Shown here piece by piece: positions 44,084-54,919 of a stretch of 64,000 nt of DNA. Source of the DNA: Dugong dugon. Lineage: Eukaryota; Chordata; Mammalia; Sirenia; Dugongidae. The number at the start of each line of letters is the position of its first letter. Positions within the stretch are counted from its first letter, which is position 1. The notes beneath the pieces were generated by a model. The model was not told the DNA's origin and made no database searches. It saw only the letters and a program-made list of their open reading frames with translations. The stretch covers positions 93,059,601-93,123,600 of the forward strand of contig CM057472.1 in the NCBI GenBank assembly GCA_030035585.1. Direction: 5' to 3'. Both the position numbers and the translations under genes were made by a program.

Positions 44084-44275
44084 GGAGCCCCGGTGGCTCA
44101 GTGCTTGGTGCTTGGGTGCTAAACGAAAGGTTGGTGGTTCAAACACACCAGCCACTTTGCAGGAGAAAGATGTGGCACTCTGTTTCCATAAATATTACAG
44201 CCTTGGAAACCCTTTGAGACAGTACTACTCTATCCTATGGGGCCACTATGAGGAGGAATCAGATTTTTGGTTTTA
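44084..44275 (+). mobile_element. AfroSINE, long form
   Basis: Head GGAGCCCCGGTGGCTCAGTG, GGTGCTAAACGAAAGGTTGG, middle CAGGAGAAAGATGTGGCACTC, CATAAATATTACAGCC, then GGTTTT tail. The shared 35-bp tail is unusually diverged (ATGAGGAGGAATC). Confidence 0.93.
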
Positions 44276-44784
44276 GAATGATAACCATGAAAATGTATAG
44301 AAAACAATGGAACATCAAGATGGAAAGGCGGAAGATTTTTTATTTACAGCTTGGAAAAGAGCTTCAAGCATATGAGGAACACCCATTTTGAACTTCATGT
44401 GAATAAGATAAACAGCTATTGTGTTATGTCAGAGATTTGGGGTTTTATTTGTTACAGCAGATACTGCTAGGTCAACCAATGTTAATTACGTCAACCTTAA
44501 GGTCCAAAAATGCTATCATTTTATCATTGAATACTATGGTTAAAGATCCAAAGGTGACTTTTCATAGTAGGGAAGAAAAATAACTTTGGCTGTCATTTAT
44601 ATATCTAATATCAGAAATAACTAAATATTTGTGTAAAGTGTCTTGTCTTCATTAAAACCATCCATTTCATAATGAAACAAAACTGTCTTTGGGTTTTATA
44701 ATTTTAACTCATTTTTCATTTTTATATCCTCAGTGACTATCAATTGATGAGAAAGATCTTTTGTGTGAGCCTGACTTTGGATCA
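44276..44784. other. Unassigned AT-rich sequence
   Basis: Nothing recognised. Confidence 0.5.
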
Positions 44785-45283
44785 TGCATTAGTTATCTAT
44801 TGTTTATAACAGATTACTCCAGAATTTGACAACTTAAAACAGCACACATTTGTAATCTCACAGTTTCTGTGGTCAGGTAGATGAGTACAGCTTAACTGGG
44901 TCCTCTGCTTCACAGTCTCTCATAGGATTGAAATTTAATTGTCTGCTGAGGTTAAGATTTCAGTTGAAGGCATAACATTGGAAGGATCTGTTTTCAAGCT
45001 GAATCAGGTGACTGTTGTCAACATTCAGTTCTTGGGAGTTACTAGACTAATAGCCCCAGTTCCTTGCTGGATACTGGCTGGAGTCTTTCCCTACAGTTCT
45101 TGGCATGTGAGTAATAGCTAGACTAAAGTCACAATCTCTTGTAAACTATTACAGAAATGATATTCCCTCAATGTTACCATATTCTATTGGTTAGAAGTAC
45201 ATTACTCAAAGGGAGGTTATTATCAAGGCATAAATAGCAGAAGGCAGATTCAACGGGAACCATCTTAGAGGATACTTGCCACA
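44785..45283 (-). mobile_element. Solo LTR, ERVL-MaLR-like
   Basis: TGCATTAGTTATCTATTG, CAACTTAAAACAGCACACA, CTCACAGTTTCTGTGGTC, ATTCTATTGGTTAGAAG, CATCTTAGAGGATAC and terminal TTGCCACA. Same family and orientation as 31291-31748. About 500 bp, near full length. Confidence 0.72.
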
Positions 45284-45957
45284 GTTTATTGTTATACTTC
45301 ACAATCGCAACTTAATCAGATCTCTTGCTTAGACCTTAGAAAGTATTTCTTTTTGTTGTTGTTTTTCCTTATTGCCATTAGCCAGGTTCTAGAAAACAAA
45401 GAGAAAAGAACAAGGAACTGAAAGAAGACATGAGAAAGAGCAGCAAAGGTAAAATAGAGATGAAGAAAATTATCTTGCTTTCTATGTATTTCACTTTTTA
45501 TTATGCAATAGTGTATATTTGAATGAACAAAAAATGATGGGTATGACTGTAGGTGTCTAAGCAGTTTAAAACACTGGGAGAGGATTTTAGGTGGATCTAG
45601 CTTGGTAGACTGACAGATTTATAACGTGAATACATATACTGAGGGTTGGAAATATAAATAGCTGTGAAGAGAACAAGAAATGGTACTTTTATAGAAAGCT
45701 AACAGCATCTGACTGAGCTATTTAGGGGCACTGTAACAATGCATTAGATCATGGGAGTACTAGTGGATGATTTTGTCAAATTATGACGTGAATTTTTATT
45801 GCTATAATAAATTTCACTCTGTGTCAACCTCTTTTAATGGACTTACGTGAAATAATAATTCCTAGCATTCATATAGAATGTATAAACTGCTTTTATATGC
45901 ATTTTCTTATCTGATTCCTTTTATGCCATTCCCTCCTACTAAGATATACAGATTAAT
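45284..45957. other. Unassigned sequence
   Basis: Nothing recognised. Confidence 0.5.
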
Positions 45958-46193
45958 TCAAACCATCTCACTATTAAAAAGTCTTCTTTGGCTCTCCGTT
46001 ACTTGGGAGGTAATGTCCAGGCTCCTTAGCCTAATTTACAAAGCCATTCATAATTGGGTCAGTGCTACCTCTCCATCCTCATCGCTTTCAGTCCACACCA
46101 CATCATTCTCTTCCAGCCACCTAAAACTTCATTGTGTACCCCACATATGCCATGTTTTAATCACCTACTATTCACCCTTGTGCTGCTGGAGGG
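45958..46193 (+). mobile_element. L2 LINE 3' fragment
   Basis: GTCTTCTTTGGCTCTCCG, AATGTCCAGGCTCCTTAGCC, AAAGCCATTCATAATTGGG, CCAGCCACCTAAAACTTC and CATATGCCATGTTTTAATC follow the L2 coding-to-3' order. The 131-codon open frame over it is chance. Confidence 0.82.
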
Positions 46194-46400
46194 ATTCCTG
46201 CCCTAGAGTTAGGAGACTGGTGGAACACAAGGCACATGACACTGTACAGATGAGATTAATAGAAGTTTATTAGTCACCTTACTCTCAGACTCAGGGTAGA
46301 GAATACTGCATACCATGCAGGGCCACATGAGGATTGCACTTGGGAGCAGAGTGAAAGCCCAGAGGTTTCTGTTTGCTCGTGCAAACTCATATTTTTTGTC
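46194..46400 (-). mobile_element. Possible LTR 3' end
   Basis: On the minus strand: AATAAACTTCTATTAATCTC (polyadenylation signal), then GTGCCTTGTGTTCCACCAG and GGGCAGGAATCCCTCCAGCAG-like sequence, resembling an R-U5 end. No matching 5' end found. Confidence 0.3.
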
Positions 46401-46430
46401 ATTTGATTTTAGACAAATGTTCCTAAAGTA

Positions 46431-46602
46431 TGCTGACCCATAGTGACCCATTTGACAGAGTAGAACTTTCCCATAAGGTTTTCTTTGCTGTAATCTTATG
46501 GAAGCAGATCTCCAGGTCTTTCTCCCTTGAAGTGGGTGGGTTTGAACCACCAACCTTTTGGTTAGCAGCCTAGCACTTAACCATTTTGCCACCAGGACTT
46601 CT
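46431..46602 (-). mobile_element. AfroSINE, long form
   Basis: Long-form middle (TTATGGAAGCAGATCTCCAGG) and head AAGTCCTGGTGGCAAAATGG on the minus strand; the extreme tail is diverged. Confidence 0.92.
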
Positions 46603-46603
46603 T

Positions 46604-46650
46604 ATGAGATCACTGTGAGTCGAAATCTACTCAAGGGCAGCACCAACAGT
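46604..46650 (+). mobile_element. SINE/RTE tail fragment, opposite strand
   Basis: CACTGTGAGTCGAAATCTACTC and GGGCAGCACCAACAG: a plus-strand shared 3' end directly abutting the head of the minus-strand SINE. Confidence 0.7.
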
Positions 46651-46782
46651 CTATGTATAGATATACACATGTAAAAGAATAAAGTTAAACTTTTAATTTA
46701 TATCATATATAAAAATTAATTCAAAATGGGTCAGATAACCTAAATGTAAAAGCTGAAACTTAAAACTCATAAGAAGTAAACA

Positions 46783-46923
46783 TAGGAAAACCTTATGAAT
46801 CACAATGGTCCAATCTGCAGCCATTCATGGAGATGGCACAGGGCAGGGCAACATTTCTTTCCATTGTGCATGGGGGGCCACCATGAGTCTGGGACTGATT
46901 CCAGGGCAGTTAACAAAAACAAC
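46783..46923 (+). mobile_element. AfroSINE-related variant with distinct 3' body
   Basis: GGAAAACCTTATGAATCACAATGG-type start, CATGGAGATGGCACAGGG, CCATTGTGCATGGGGGGCC and tail ATGAGTCTGGGACTGATTCC. Same body as 27205-27400. Confidence 0.78.
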
Positions 46924-46928
46924 TACTT

Positions 46929-47037
46929 TGATATGACCTCAGAAGAAAAATGCTAGAGCCACACAGGATCATATTCACAGGTACAAGGGTAACAACTTCA
47001 ATATATGTTTTTGGGAGACACAATTCAAACCATAACA
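46929..47037 (-). mobile_element. MaLR LTR fragment
   Basis: GGATCATATTCACAGGTAC, AACTTCAATATATG, GAGACACAATTCAAACC, ATAACA: the 5' end of an MLT1A-like LTR, antisense. Confidence 0.75.
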
Positions 47038-47085
47038 CAGACATTGTGTAAAGAAGCCTTTGTAGTATGAAGAAGGTGGTGTACT

Positions 47086-47326
47086 GGAAAGCAAGAGGTC
47101 ATTAAAAGGACAGAAAAGAAAGTAAAGATCAAGATGGATATCAGAAGAGACTCTGAAACTTGCTCTTATGCACTGAGTAGCTTAAGGTAAAGGAAGAAAT
47201 GATGAAGTAAAGGAGCCGAATAAAAGATTTCTAAGGGCGGCTCAAGAAGACAAAGTAAAGTACTATAATGACATGTGCAAAGACCTGGAGGTAGAAAATG
47301 AAAAGGGAAGAACTGAAGAAAAAAAA
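47086..47326 (+). mobile_element. RTE LINE linker segment
   Basis: Plus-strand RTE sequence from the region between endonuclease and RT: AAAGCAAGAGGTCATTAAAA, GATGGATATCAGAAGAGAC, GAAGAAATGATGAAGTAAA, AAAGTACTATAATGACATG, with a deletion near its right end. It abuts an RTE segment on the opposite strand. Confidence 0.82.
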
Positions 47327-48070
47327 TCAGCCCCGGCCTTGTTCTGACAGATGAAACTGAGCTTTCCCGCCATCTCTTTCCATAGATGTAGCAGATTAGA
47401 TTCCTGTGTTTTCCATCTGATGAGGTCCACATGTGTAGTCATCATATATGTTGTTGAAAAAAGGTACTTGCAACAAGTAAGTCATTGGTCTTGCAAAATT
47501 CTATCATTCCATCTCTGGCCTCATTTCTATTAAAAAGGCCATATTTTCCAACTACTGATTCTTCTTTGTTTCCAACATTTGTATTCCAATCATAAGTAAT
47601 TATCAGTGCATCTTGATTGTATGTTTGATCAATTTCAGGCTGCAGAAGTTGGTAAAAATCTTCAGTTTCATCATCTTTGGCATTAGTGGTTGGTGTGTAA
47701 CTTTGAATATTAGTGGTATTAGCAGGTCTTCCTTGTAGGCTTATTGATATTTTCCTATCACTGACAGTATTGTACTTCAAGATGGCTCTTGAAATGTTCT
47801 TTTCGACCATGAACCTGATGCTATTGCTTTTCAGTTTGTCATTCCCGGCATAGTAGATCATATGATTTTCTGATTCAAAATGGCCAATACTAGTCATTTC
47901 AGCTTACTAATGCCTAGGATATCAGTTTTTACACATTCTATTTCATTTTTGATGACTTCTAATTTTCCTAGGTTCGTACTTTGTACATCCCATGTTCTGA
48001 TTATTAGTGGATGTTTGCAGCTATTTTTTCTCATTTTGAGTTGTGCCCACATCAGCATTTATTGCTTCCA
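47327..48070 (-). mobile_element. RTE LINE endonuclease segment
   Basis: Minus-strand RTE 5' half: the AP-endonuclease-like domain region. The junction with the plus-strand linker at about 47327 is inverted relative to a normal RTE. Confidence 0.85.
47442..47897 (-). pseudogene. RTE endonuclease-domain fragment
   Basis: A 151-codon open frame on the minus strand related to the RTE/BovB APE-type endonuclease. Landmarks: IGHFESENHMIYYAG, YTPTTNAK (expected YAPTTNA-type strand), ITYDWNTNVGN where the family has GDWNAKVG, KYGLFNRNEARD and FQQH. The change of GDWN to YDWN touches a conserved active-site neighbourhood. Coding continues in another frame to 47330 (TSSDGKHRN, RTRPG), so there is at least one frameshift. 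The N-terminus and all of RT are missing. Confidence 0.85.
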
Positions 48071-48080
48071 GATGTTGATA

Positions 48081-48228
48081 CCCATTGCAATTGTGTTTAT
48101 TCCAACTCAAGTGACCCTATAGGACAGAGTAGAACTGCCCCATAGGGTTTTCAAGGAGCGGCTAGCAGATTTGAACTTTCAACCTTTAGATTAGCAGCAG
48201 TAGGTCTTAACCACTGCCCCAAGAAGCT
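48081..48228 (-). mobile_element. AfroSINE, short form
   Basis: CCCATTGCAATTGTG tail side, CTATAGGACAGAGTAGAACTG, CAAGGAGCGGCTAGCAG; the head is diverged (AGCTTCTTGGGGCAGTGG on minus). It borders the RTE endonuclease segment. Confidence 0.92.
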
Positions 48229-48285
48229 AAATAATCACTGTATTATTCTCTATTTTCTATTTCTACAGCAACATGTTCCCCCTTG

Positions 48286-48310
48286 CAATGAATAAATAAA
48301 TAAATAAAAA
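48286..48310. repeat. (AATA)n microsatellite
   Basis: About five AATA units followed by an A-rich stretch. Confidence 0.85.
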
Positions 48311-48790
48311 GCAAAAAACAAAAACACACAAAAAATTGTGTTTAATTAAGGAATGATTTATTGTAGTTTGGTTACATGTAACCAACGAGCCACACTGCTG
48401 CTAAACTCGACCGATAGGAATAAAATGCCCTACTGGAACACAAAATTTATTTATCTAAGTATCAACCAATTTTATGAAAATTATTCCATATGGGCTTCTT
48501 GAAAGCAAAATATTTATATAAAGCAGCAAAAAGAAAACAAATGTTAGAACAAACATTAAAAATATCAATAAGTCAGCACCCAGTGTTAACACACTAAGAA
48601 GATTAGCAAATTACATGCATAGAATAGCAAAACAAGTAAGCATCCACACAAGTTCCTGAAAAACTGTGAGGAATTTATAAAATACCTGCTTCTTTAAGTT
48701 AGGTTTAAAAATATGGAAAAATGTTTCTTTCTTTTTTTAATGAAAAACTCAATAGAGAATGACCTTTAAGAATAAACAACGTGCTTTTTG
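48311..48790. other. Unassigned AT-rich sequence
   Basis: Nothing recognised. Confidence 0.5.
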
Positions 48791-49890
48791 ATTGTTGTTG
48801 TTAGGTACCATTGATTGGGTGCCCACTCATAGTGTGACCTTGTGTGTAACAGAACAAAATATTGCCCTGTCCTGAGTCATCCTCATAATCATTGCTACAT
48901 TTGAGCCCATTGTTGCAGCCATTGTGTCAATCCATCTTGTTGACTGTCTTCCTCTTTTGATGACCCTTTATTTTACCAAACATGATGTCCTTCAATGACT
49001 GGTTTCTCCTGATGACATGTCCAAAGTAAGTGAAACTAAGTTTAGTCATCTTCACTTCTATGGAGCATTCTGGCTCTGCAGTCGAATATACTTCCCCCTA
49101 GACAGATCTGTTCATTCTTCTGGTAACCCATGGTATATTCAATACTCTTTACCAACATGACAATTCAAACACTTTGATACTTTAGTCTTCCTTTTTCATT
49201 GTCTAACTTTCACATGCATACGAGGTGATTGAAATACCACGGCTTGGGTCAGGTGCAACTTAATCATCAAAGTGACATCTCTGCATTTAAGATTTTAAAA
49301 ACGATTCTTTTTTTTCAGAAGATTTGCCCATTGCAAAGTGTAATTTGATTTCTTGACTGCTGTTTTCATGGGCATTGATTGTTGATCCAAGTAGAATGAA
49401 ATCCTTAGCAATTTCAATTTCTTCACTGTTTATCATGATGTTGTTTATTGTCCCAGTTGTGAGGATTTTCATTTTCTTTATGTTCAAGTGTAATTCATAC
49501 CGAAATCTTTTACCTTCATCAGTAGATGCTTCAAGTTCTCTTCATATTTGACAAGCAAGTTTTTGTCATCTGCATATCACAAGTTGTTAATGATTTTAGT
49601 CCAATCCTGATGTCACATTCTTCTTTGTATAGTCCAGTTCTTCGATTATTTGCTCAACATACAGGTTGAATAAGTGAGGTGAAATGACACAATGCTGATG
49701 TACACCTTTCCTGATGTTAAATCATGCGTTATCCCCTTGTCTGTTCAAAGGATTGCATCTTGATCAAGGTAGATTCTGTATGAGCACAGTTAAGTGTATT
49801 CCTATTTTTCATAATGTTATCCGTAATTTGTTATGATCCACATAGTCAAATGCCTTTGCATAGTCAATAAGACACAGGTGAACTTCCTTT
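48791..49890 (-). mobile_element. RTE LINE 3' part
   Basis: The longest RTE copy here, 1.1 kb, antisense. It runs from the tail (GTTGTTGTTAGGTACCATTG) through the C-terminal region and RT palm to GTCAATAAGACACAGG. The YADD codons are readable near 49569-49583 on the minus strand, but an in-frame TGA sits immediately before them. Further frame breaks make it non-coding. Confidence 0.92.
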
Positions 49891-49944
49891 AAAATGAACT
49901 AAAATAAATACATAAATACGTACAAACATACATAAAAATAATCG

Positions 49945-50048
49945 AACCAAATCTGTTGCTGTTGAGTTGATTCCTACTCATAGCAACCCTATAGGACAGA
50001 CTAGAACCTTCCCATAGGGTTTCCAAAGAGTGGCTGGTGGATTCAAAT
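49945..50048 (-). mobile_element. AfroSINE, truncated
   Basis: AACCAAATCTGTTGCTG, CTATAGGACAGACTAGAACC, GGTGGATTCAAAT; the tRNA-derived head is absent. Confidence 0.9.
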
Positions 50049-50107
50049 TTTCTATAAATAACTAAGATGGATTGATGGAGGGAAGGAGGGATGGATACAG
50101 GATGCAT

Positions 50108-50365
50108 GGTGTGGTAGGCAGCAGCATAAAGGCCCCTCAAAGTATCCGTATCTTAATTCTCATTACCTGTGAATAGTTACCTTACATGGCAAAGAAGACT
50201 TTGCAGGTATAATCAATTTAAGTATCTTAAACCAGGGAGATTACCCTGGAATATCAGGTGTGGCCCAATATAATCACAAGGTTACTTAATTTATAAAAAT
50301 AGAAGAAAGAGGCAAAAGAGTCAGAGAAGATGTGTCAATGAAAGCAGGTTTGACAGTAGAGAACA
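50108..50365 (+). mobile_element. MLT1-type LTR, truncated
   Basis: TAAAGGCCCCTCAAAGTATCC, CCTGTGAATAGTTACCTTAC, GGCAAAGAAGACTTTGCAGG, GGGAGATTACCCTGGA and GAAGATGTGTCAATGAAAGC follow the 5' half of an MLT1B/C-like LTR. The 3' half is missing. Confidence 0.78.
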
Positions 50366-51135
50366 ATGTGAAGATTCTACAATTAACATTTTACTATACT
50401 ACCAGAAATTAGTAAATGGGCAGTTTTTCATAATTTGCATTTAGCGTTCGGAAACCAGAAAGAATGATGGAGTATCATGTTCCTGATGATAATTTTACTC
50501 TTCATAAATTATCGAATACGGCTCATAGGTGTATGGAAGTTCATTGTATACATCTTTCAATTTAGCTATATGTTTGAAAATTTTCATAATAAAATGTCTG
50601 GAAAAATAAGTATGAGATCATATCATAAAAAAATAAGAGTGCATTGTGAGAAGTGCTATTAGCAGGGCTAATAAAAGATAACTGATAAAAACAGTTTTAT
50701 AAATAAATTTCTGTGAAGGTAACTCATTTGGATTACACAGACCAGCATTTCCTTCTCAAATTAATTTTCCTAAGTAGATAAATAAAAAGTCACATAGGAT
50801 TTCAAATTATTAGCACCCAATAAATGCTAATAGAATATACACTTCAAATGGATTTTAATTAATGTTCTGGTCTGAGTCATGTGAACTAGTCTATGCTTAT
50901 GGGTAGTAATGATGTCATCAGAGTCATGATGCTGTATGATTCTTTCTTGCCTCCAAATGCTAAGTTCAAATTATGAAATACTGCCCATTTACTACTTTGT
51001 GGAAGGTTCTCAATGTATTGCAGGTACAGAGCATGATTGGTCACTCTGGAAAATGGAGAGAAGGAATGGACATCAATAGCGTTTGCTATCTTGATGAGGA
51101 CTTTGGTATCTAGGGCACAAACTAGGATAAACCAT
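50366..51135. other. Unassigned AT-rich sequence
   Basis: Nothing recognised. Confidence 0.5.
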
Positions 51136-51344
51136 ACCAAACCCATTGCTGATGAGTCAATTCTGACTCTTGGTGGTCCCATGTATTATAGAGTGAAACA
51201 GCTCCACAGTGTTTTCTTGGCTGTAATTTTTACAGAGCAGATCACCAGTTTTTTCTTTTTTTCCTGTGGCGCCACTGAGTGTGTTCAAACCACCACCCTT
51301 TAGGTTAATAGTTAAGTGGCAACCTTTTGCAACAGCTAGGGACC
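51136..51344 (-). mobile_element. AfroSINE, long form
   Basis: CCAAACCCATTGCTGATGAG tail side, long-form middle about 51215-51270 (with a CTTTTTTTCC run), a diverged head region near 51344. Confidence 0.9.
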
Positions 51345-51747
51345 TTCAAAGCAGGATAGATGAGCTTAATAGGTTGCTTTTTATATCAGTATATATTCAC
51401 GTTTTCCATGCTTATTAATAGTGTTCTTGAACTAAAACCTCACCAAATCTTTGCCTTGGTTTCTATACCTAAAAAAATGGAAATGTTGAAGTAACTCTGT
51501 AGCAAACAATTTTAGTGTCCAGTCTGTATTCCCTGTCATACTGATTTAGCTTTCAACTACCAAAATCTATGGCTTTTATGCCTGAGGACTTTCTCTGGTT
51601 ACCAGGCCTGCTCTGCCCATGACACAGCAAGCTGGGCAGTGCTGGGAATTAAAGCCCACAGGAAAAACCCTTAGCTATTGACAAAGGGGGTTGATACATA
51701 GCCCTGACCTCTCAGTTGGGGTAACTCAGTGAAATGGTTTAATCCAC
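51345..51747. other. Unassigned sequence
   Basis: Nothing recognised. Confidence 0.5.
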
Positions 51748-51912
51748 AAACCAAAAAAACAAACAAACCTATTGTCATCGAGTCGATTCCAACTCATAGC
51801 GACCCTATAGGACAGAGTAGAACTGTCCCACAGAGTTTACAAGGACCACCTGGTGGATTCGAACTACCAACCCTTTGGTTAGCAGCCATAGCACTTAACC
51901 ACCAGGGTTTCC
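51748..51912 (-). mobile_element. AfroSINE, short form
   Basis: Tail AAACCAAAAAAACAAACAAACC on the left, TCATCGAGTCGATTCC, intact B box complement GATTCGAACTACC, head end GGAAACCCTGGTGG. Near-consensus. Confidence 0.95.
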
Positions 51913-52112
51913 ATTTATTCTCCAGTGGGACTGAATTCCACTTGCTCATAATGGTCATTTGCTTGGTAACACTCTCTTTATTGGCTTCATCCCATCATCC
52001 TTTTCATTTCCCCTCCTCCTACTGGTGATTGACTTGGATTATTCCCCAATAAACTCATAGAATTCCCTGCTTTGAGAGAACTGAAACTAAAATCAGTTCC
52101 CCAACCTTGGAA

Positions 52113-52677
52113 GTTGTCGTTAGGTGCCATTGAGTTGCTTCCAACTCATAGCGACCCTATGTATAACAGAATGAAACTCTGCCCAATCCTGTGCCATCCT
52201 CATGATCATTGTTATGCTTGAGCCCATTGTTGCAGCCACGGTGTCAAACCATCTCATTGAGGGTCTTCCTCTTTTTCTCTGACCCTGTACTTTACCAAGC
52301 ATGATGTCCTTCTCCAGGGACTGGTCCCTCCTGATAACATGTCCAAAGTATGTGAGAAAAAGTCTTGCCATCTTCACTTCTAAAATGCATTCTGGCTGTA
52401 CTTCTTTCAAGACAGATTTGTTCGTTCTTTGGCAGTCCAGAGTATATTCAACTTTCTTTGTCAACACTGTAATTCAAAGGTGTCAATTCGTCTTTGGTCT
52501 TCCTTATTCATTGTCCAGCCTTCACATGCATATGAGGTGATTGAAAACACCATGGCTTGGGTCAGGCACACCTTAGTCCTTAAAGTGACATTTTTGCTTT
52601 TTAACACTTTAAAGAGTTCTTTTGCAGCAGATTTGCCCAATGCAATACCTCCTTTGATTTTTTAACTGTTGCTTCAG
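52113..52677 (-). mobile_element. RTE LINE 3' end
   Basis: Antisense 565-bp copy from the tail (GTTGTCGTTAGGTGCC) to TTGATTTTTTAACTGTTGC. Confidence 0.93.
52120..52467 (-). pseudogene. RTE polyprotein C-terminus, uninterrupted piece
   Basis: A 115-codon open frame on the minus strand ending at the natural stop at 52120. Landmarks: EYTLDCQRTNKSVLKEVQPE, RRDQSLEKDIMLGKVQGQRK, GRPSMRWFDTVAATMGSS and HRVAMSWKQLNGT. No internal stop, unlike the copies at 25662 and 33925. It is only the C-terminal tail, so it is inactive. Confidence 0.87.
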
Positions 52678-53457
52678 AAGGGGAATATAAAAATAGAAGA
52701 TATATTTAAACAGAATTTTCAGGTAAGTTTTTTAATATACTAATAAACTTTGAAAAGTTTGCTAATTGCCTAGTATTTTTCCCTCACCAAAGCCAGGTAT
52801 CATTAATATTCAATCTCCATCCACTGAAACTGAGTTTTAAAGCCATCTTTTGTGTGAGTACTTAAACATCTCTTATCAGAAAACAAGACCTTTTTAACAT
52901 TCATCTTGATTTGGCCACTTACACATGTGGCTATAGGTAACAGAATGCAGCAGAAGAGTTAGCTCTGTTGGATGGGCTATACATCCGACCCAAGTGATTT
53001 CAGACAGCAACGCTTGAAAATTTCAGACCCACCATGTCCCATATCTGTGAGATGTTTTTTTTCTTATGCATTTTGGCTTGGCATATATACCGACAACAAT
53101 TGAAACTGAGATGTTTGGTCATGTTAACACTGGTTCCCCAAAGTATTATTTAATGTTACGCAAATGAGAATAGTGATGTTTCTATGTCTCAGCTTCATGG
53201 ACTGTTTCTTATAGATGGGTCATGAAGAATCTGAATAATTGAATTCCATGGCCCTTTACAACTTTTGTAATATGAGAAATGAAGACAGAAAGAAAAAAAA
53301 ATTTCAAATATTCTTACCAAAGAGGTTTAAACAGTAGGAAATAAAACCTGAAAAAATACAGAAGTCCAGCAATGGTTAAGATGAACCCAAGGTACCTGTT
53401 ATTTCTTGTATCAGTTACTAGGTTACTGAGGTTGAAGAAAGAATGAAGAATAGCCCA
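52678..53457. other. Unassigned AT-rich sequence
   Basis: Nothing recognised. Confidence 0.5.
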
Positions 53458-53849
53458 GTTATGCATTGAATTGTGTCCCCAGAAGGAGATGTTGAAGTCC
53501 TAACCCATTTACCTGGATATGTGACCTTATTTGGAAATAAGATCTTTGCAGGCTAATATGAGGTCATATTGGAGTAGGGTGGGTTCTAATCCAATATAAC
53601 TGGTGTCCTTATAAAAGAGAAGAGACAAAGAGAGAGGCACAAAGGGAAGTCACCCATGTGAAGATGCAGGCAGAGATTGGAGAGATCTACAAGTCAAGGA
53701 GCACCAGAAACTAGGAGAAAGGCATGAACAGATTCTCCTTCCAAACCCTCAGAAGAAATAGCCTCCAGAACAGTGAAACAATAAATTTCTGTTCTTATAA
53801 GTCACCCAGTAGTGGTACTTTGTTACAGCTTTCCTGGGAAGTTAATGTA
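53458..53849 (+). mobile_element. MLT1A-like solo LTR, near full length
   Basis: GTTATGCATTGAATTGTGTCC, GTGACCTTATTTGGAAAT, ATCCAATATAACTGG, CCTTATAAAAGAGAAG, CCTCCAGAACAGTGAAAC, AATAAATTTCTGTTC (polyadenylation signal), GGTACTTTGTTACAGC and terminal GAAGTTAATGTA. 392 bp, both ends present, no internal region, so a solo LTR produced by LTR-LTR recombination. Confidence 0.88.
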
Positions 53850-54714
53850 GGCCCTATCCTTTATTAGGTGCTGAGGGGAGTCCTGATGCTGTGCTTTGTC
53901 AGAAAAACGCTGAGGTGGAGAGACACGGAGGTCATACAGTTAGGAAATTCTGATATCCCTGTATTAATCACCAGATCTGTAGGATGTCACCTAATGTACC
54001 CATCAGGTTTCTTCTGTTATGTCTTTGACGCACATTTTGGTTTTAAATATATGAGAGTGACATAATAACAGGCTTTGGGAATATAGTGAACATTTATAGT
54101 GTTTACCTTTCGAGGCATTCCCACTTCATCTGGGAAGACGAATCCAGATTTCCTTTGGGAGATTTTCCTATATTCCCATTGTGTGCAGACCTGATGGAGA
54201 TGGCAATCAAAAAACAAAAAACAAAAAAAAGAAAAAGAAAAAGGCCATCTTCCCCTTCCTAGCCGAGTATGTGATTTAAACAAGACTGATGAGATTCTCC
54301 TTTTCTCTCTGCTGGAATGTGGGACCTGCAACTGAGTGAGATGACGGTGACAGAAAGGAAAAAGCAGAGAGAGAGAGAGATTGTAACCATCCTCTGTGAC
54401 AGCATTGCTGATATTCCTGACCAGTTGTCACTAGCTGAAAGCCCCACTCAAGCCTAGTTTACTTCCATTTTCTAAGTTTACCCATATCCTTTCCACACCT
54501 TCCTCAGAGAGCATTTCTGTTGCTAAAAAACTATAAATCCTATTGTTTATCAAGTTATCTATCTTCCTAATATGCCACTTGATGGTTCCCTTTATTCGGC
54601 CAGTGACTTGGTTTTAAAAATTCTTAATTGTTTTATTTATTTTTTTCTTTTTTTAAGTTAATGTTATCCTGATATTTCTTCATATTTAAAAGAACAGGGG
54701 TTAAAAGTCAAAGA
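53850..54714. other. Unassigned sequence with A-rich and GA tracts
   Basis: A-rich tract with AAAAAC/AAAAAG units (about 54205-54242) and a short (GA)n (about 54367-54380). No family recognised. Confidence 0.5.
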
Positions 54715-54850
54715 GTACTTACCCGTTGCCAGTCACTGTGTTTAGGCCTTATAAAATTTGGCTATTTCACATTCACATTTGATTTTCCTTTGGTCTTCAC
54801 AAAACCTAAATTAATGCATATTATTCTTATCTCAATTTTGTTAATCACAA
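54715..54850 (+). mobile_element. MIR SINE
   Basis: GTTGCCAGTCACTGTGTTTAGG, CTTCACAAAACC, ATTATTCTTATCTCAATTTTG in MIR core order. Confidence 0.65.
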
Positions 54851-54919
54851 ACCTCATGGGAAAGAGAACAGGGGAATTGTGGAGCACTAACTGTAGAAAC
54901 TGTGAAAGGTACATAAGGT

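Noticed and set aside
45878-46273. 131-codon plus-strand frame
   Set aside because: Overlaps an L2 relic in a frame that does not match L2 protein; chance.
47880-48122. 80-codon plus-strand frame
   Set aside because: Antisense to the RTE 5' half and running into an AfroSINE.
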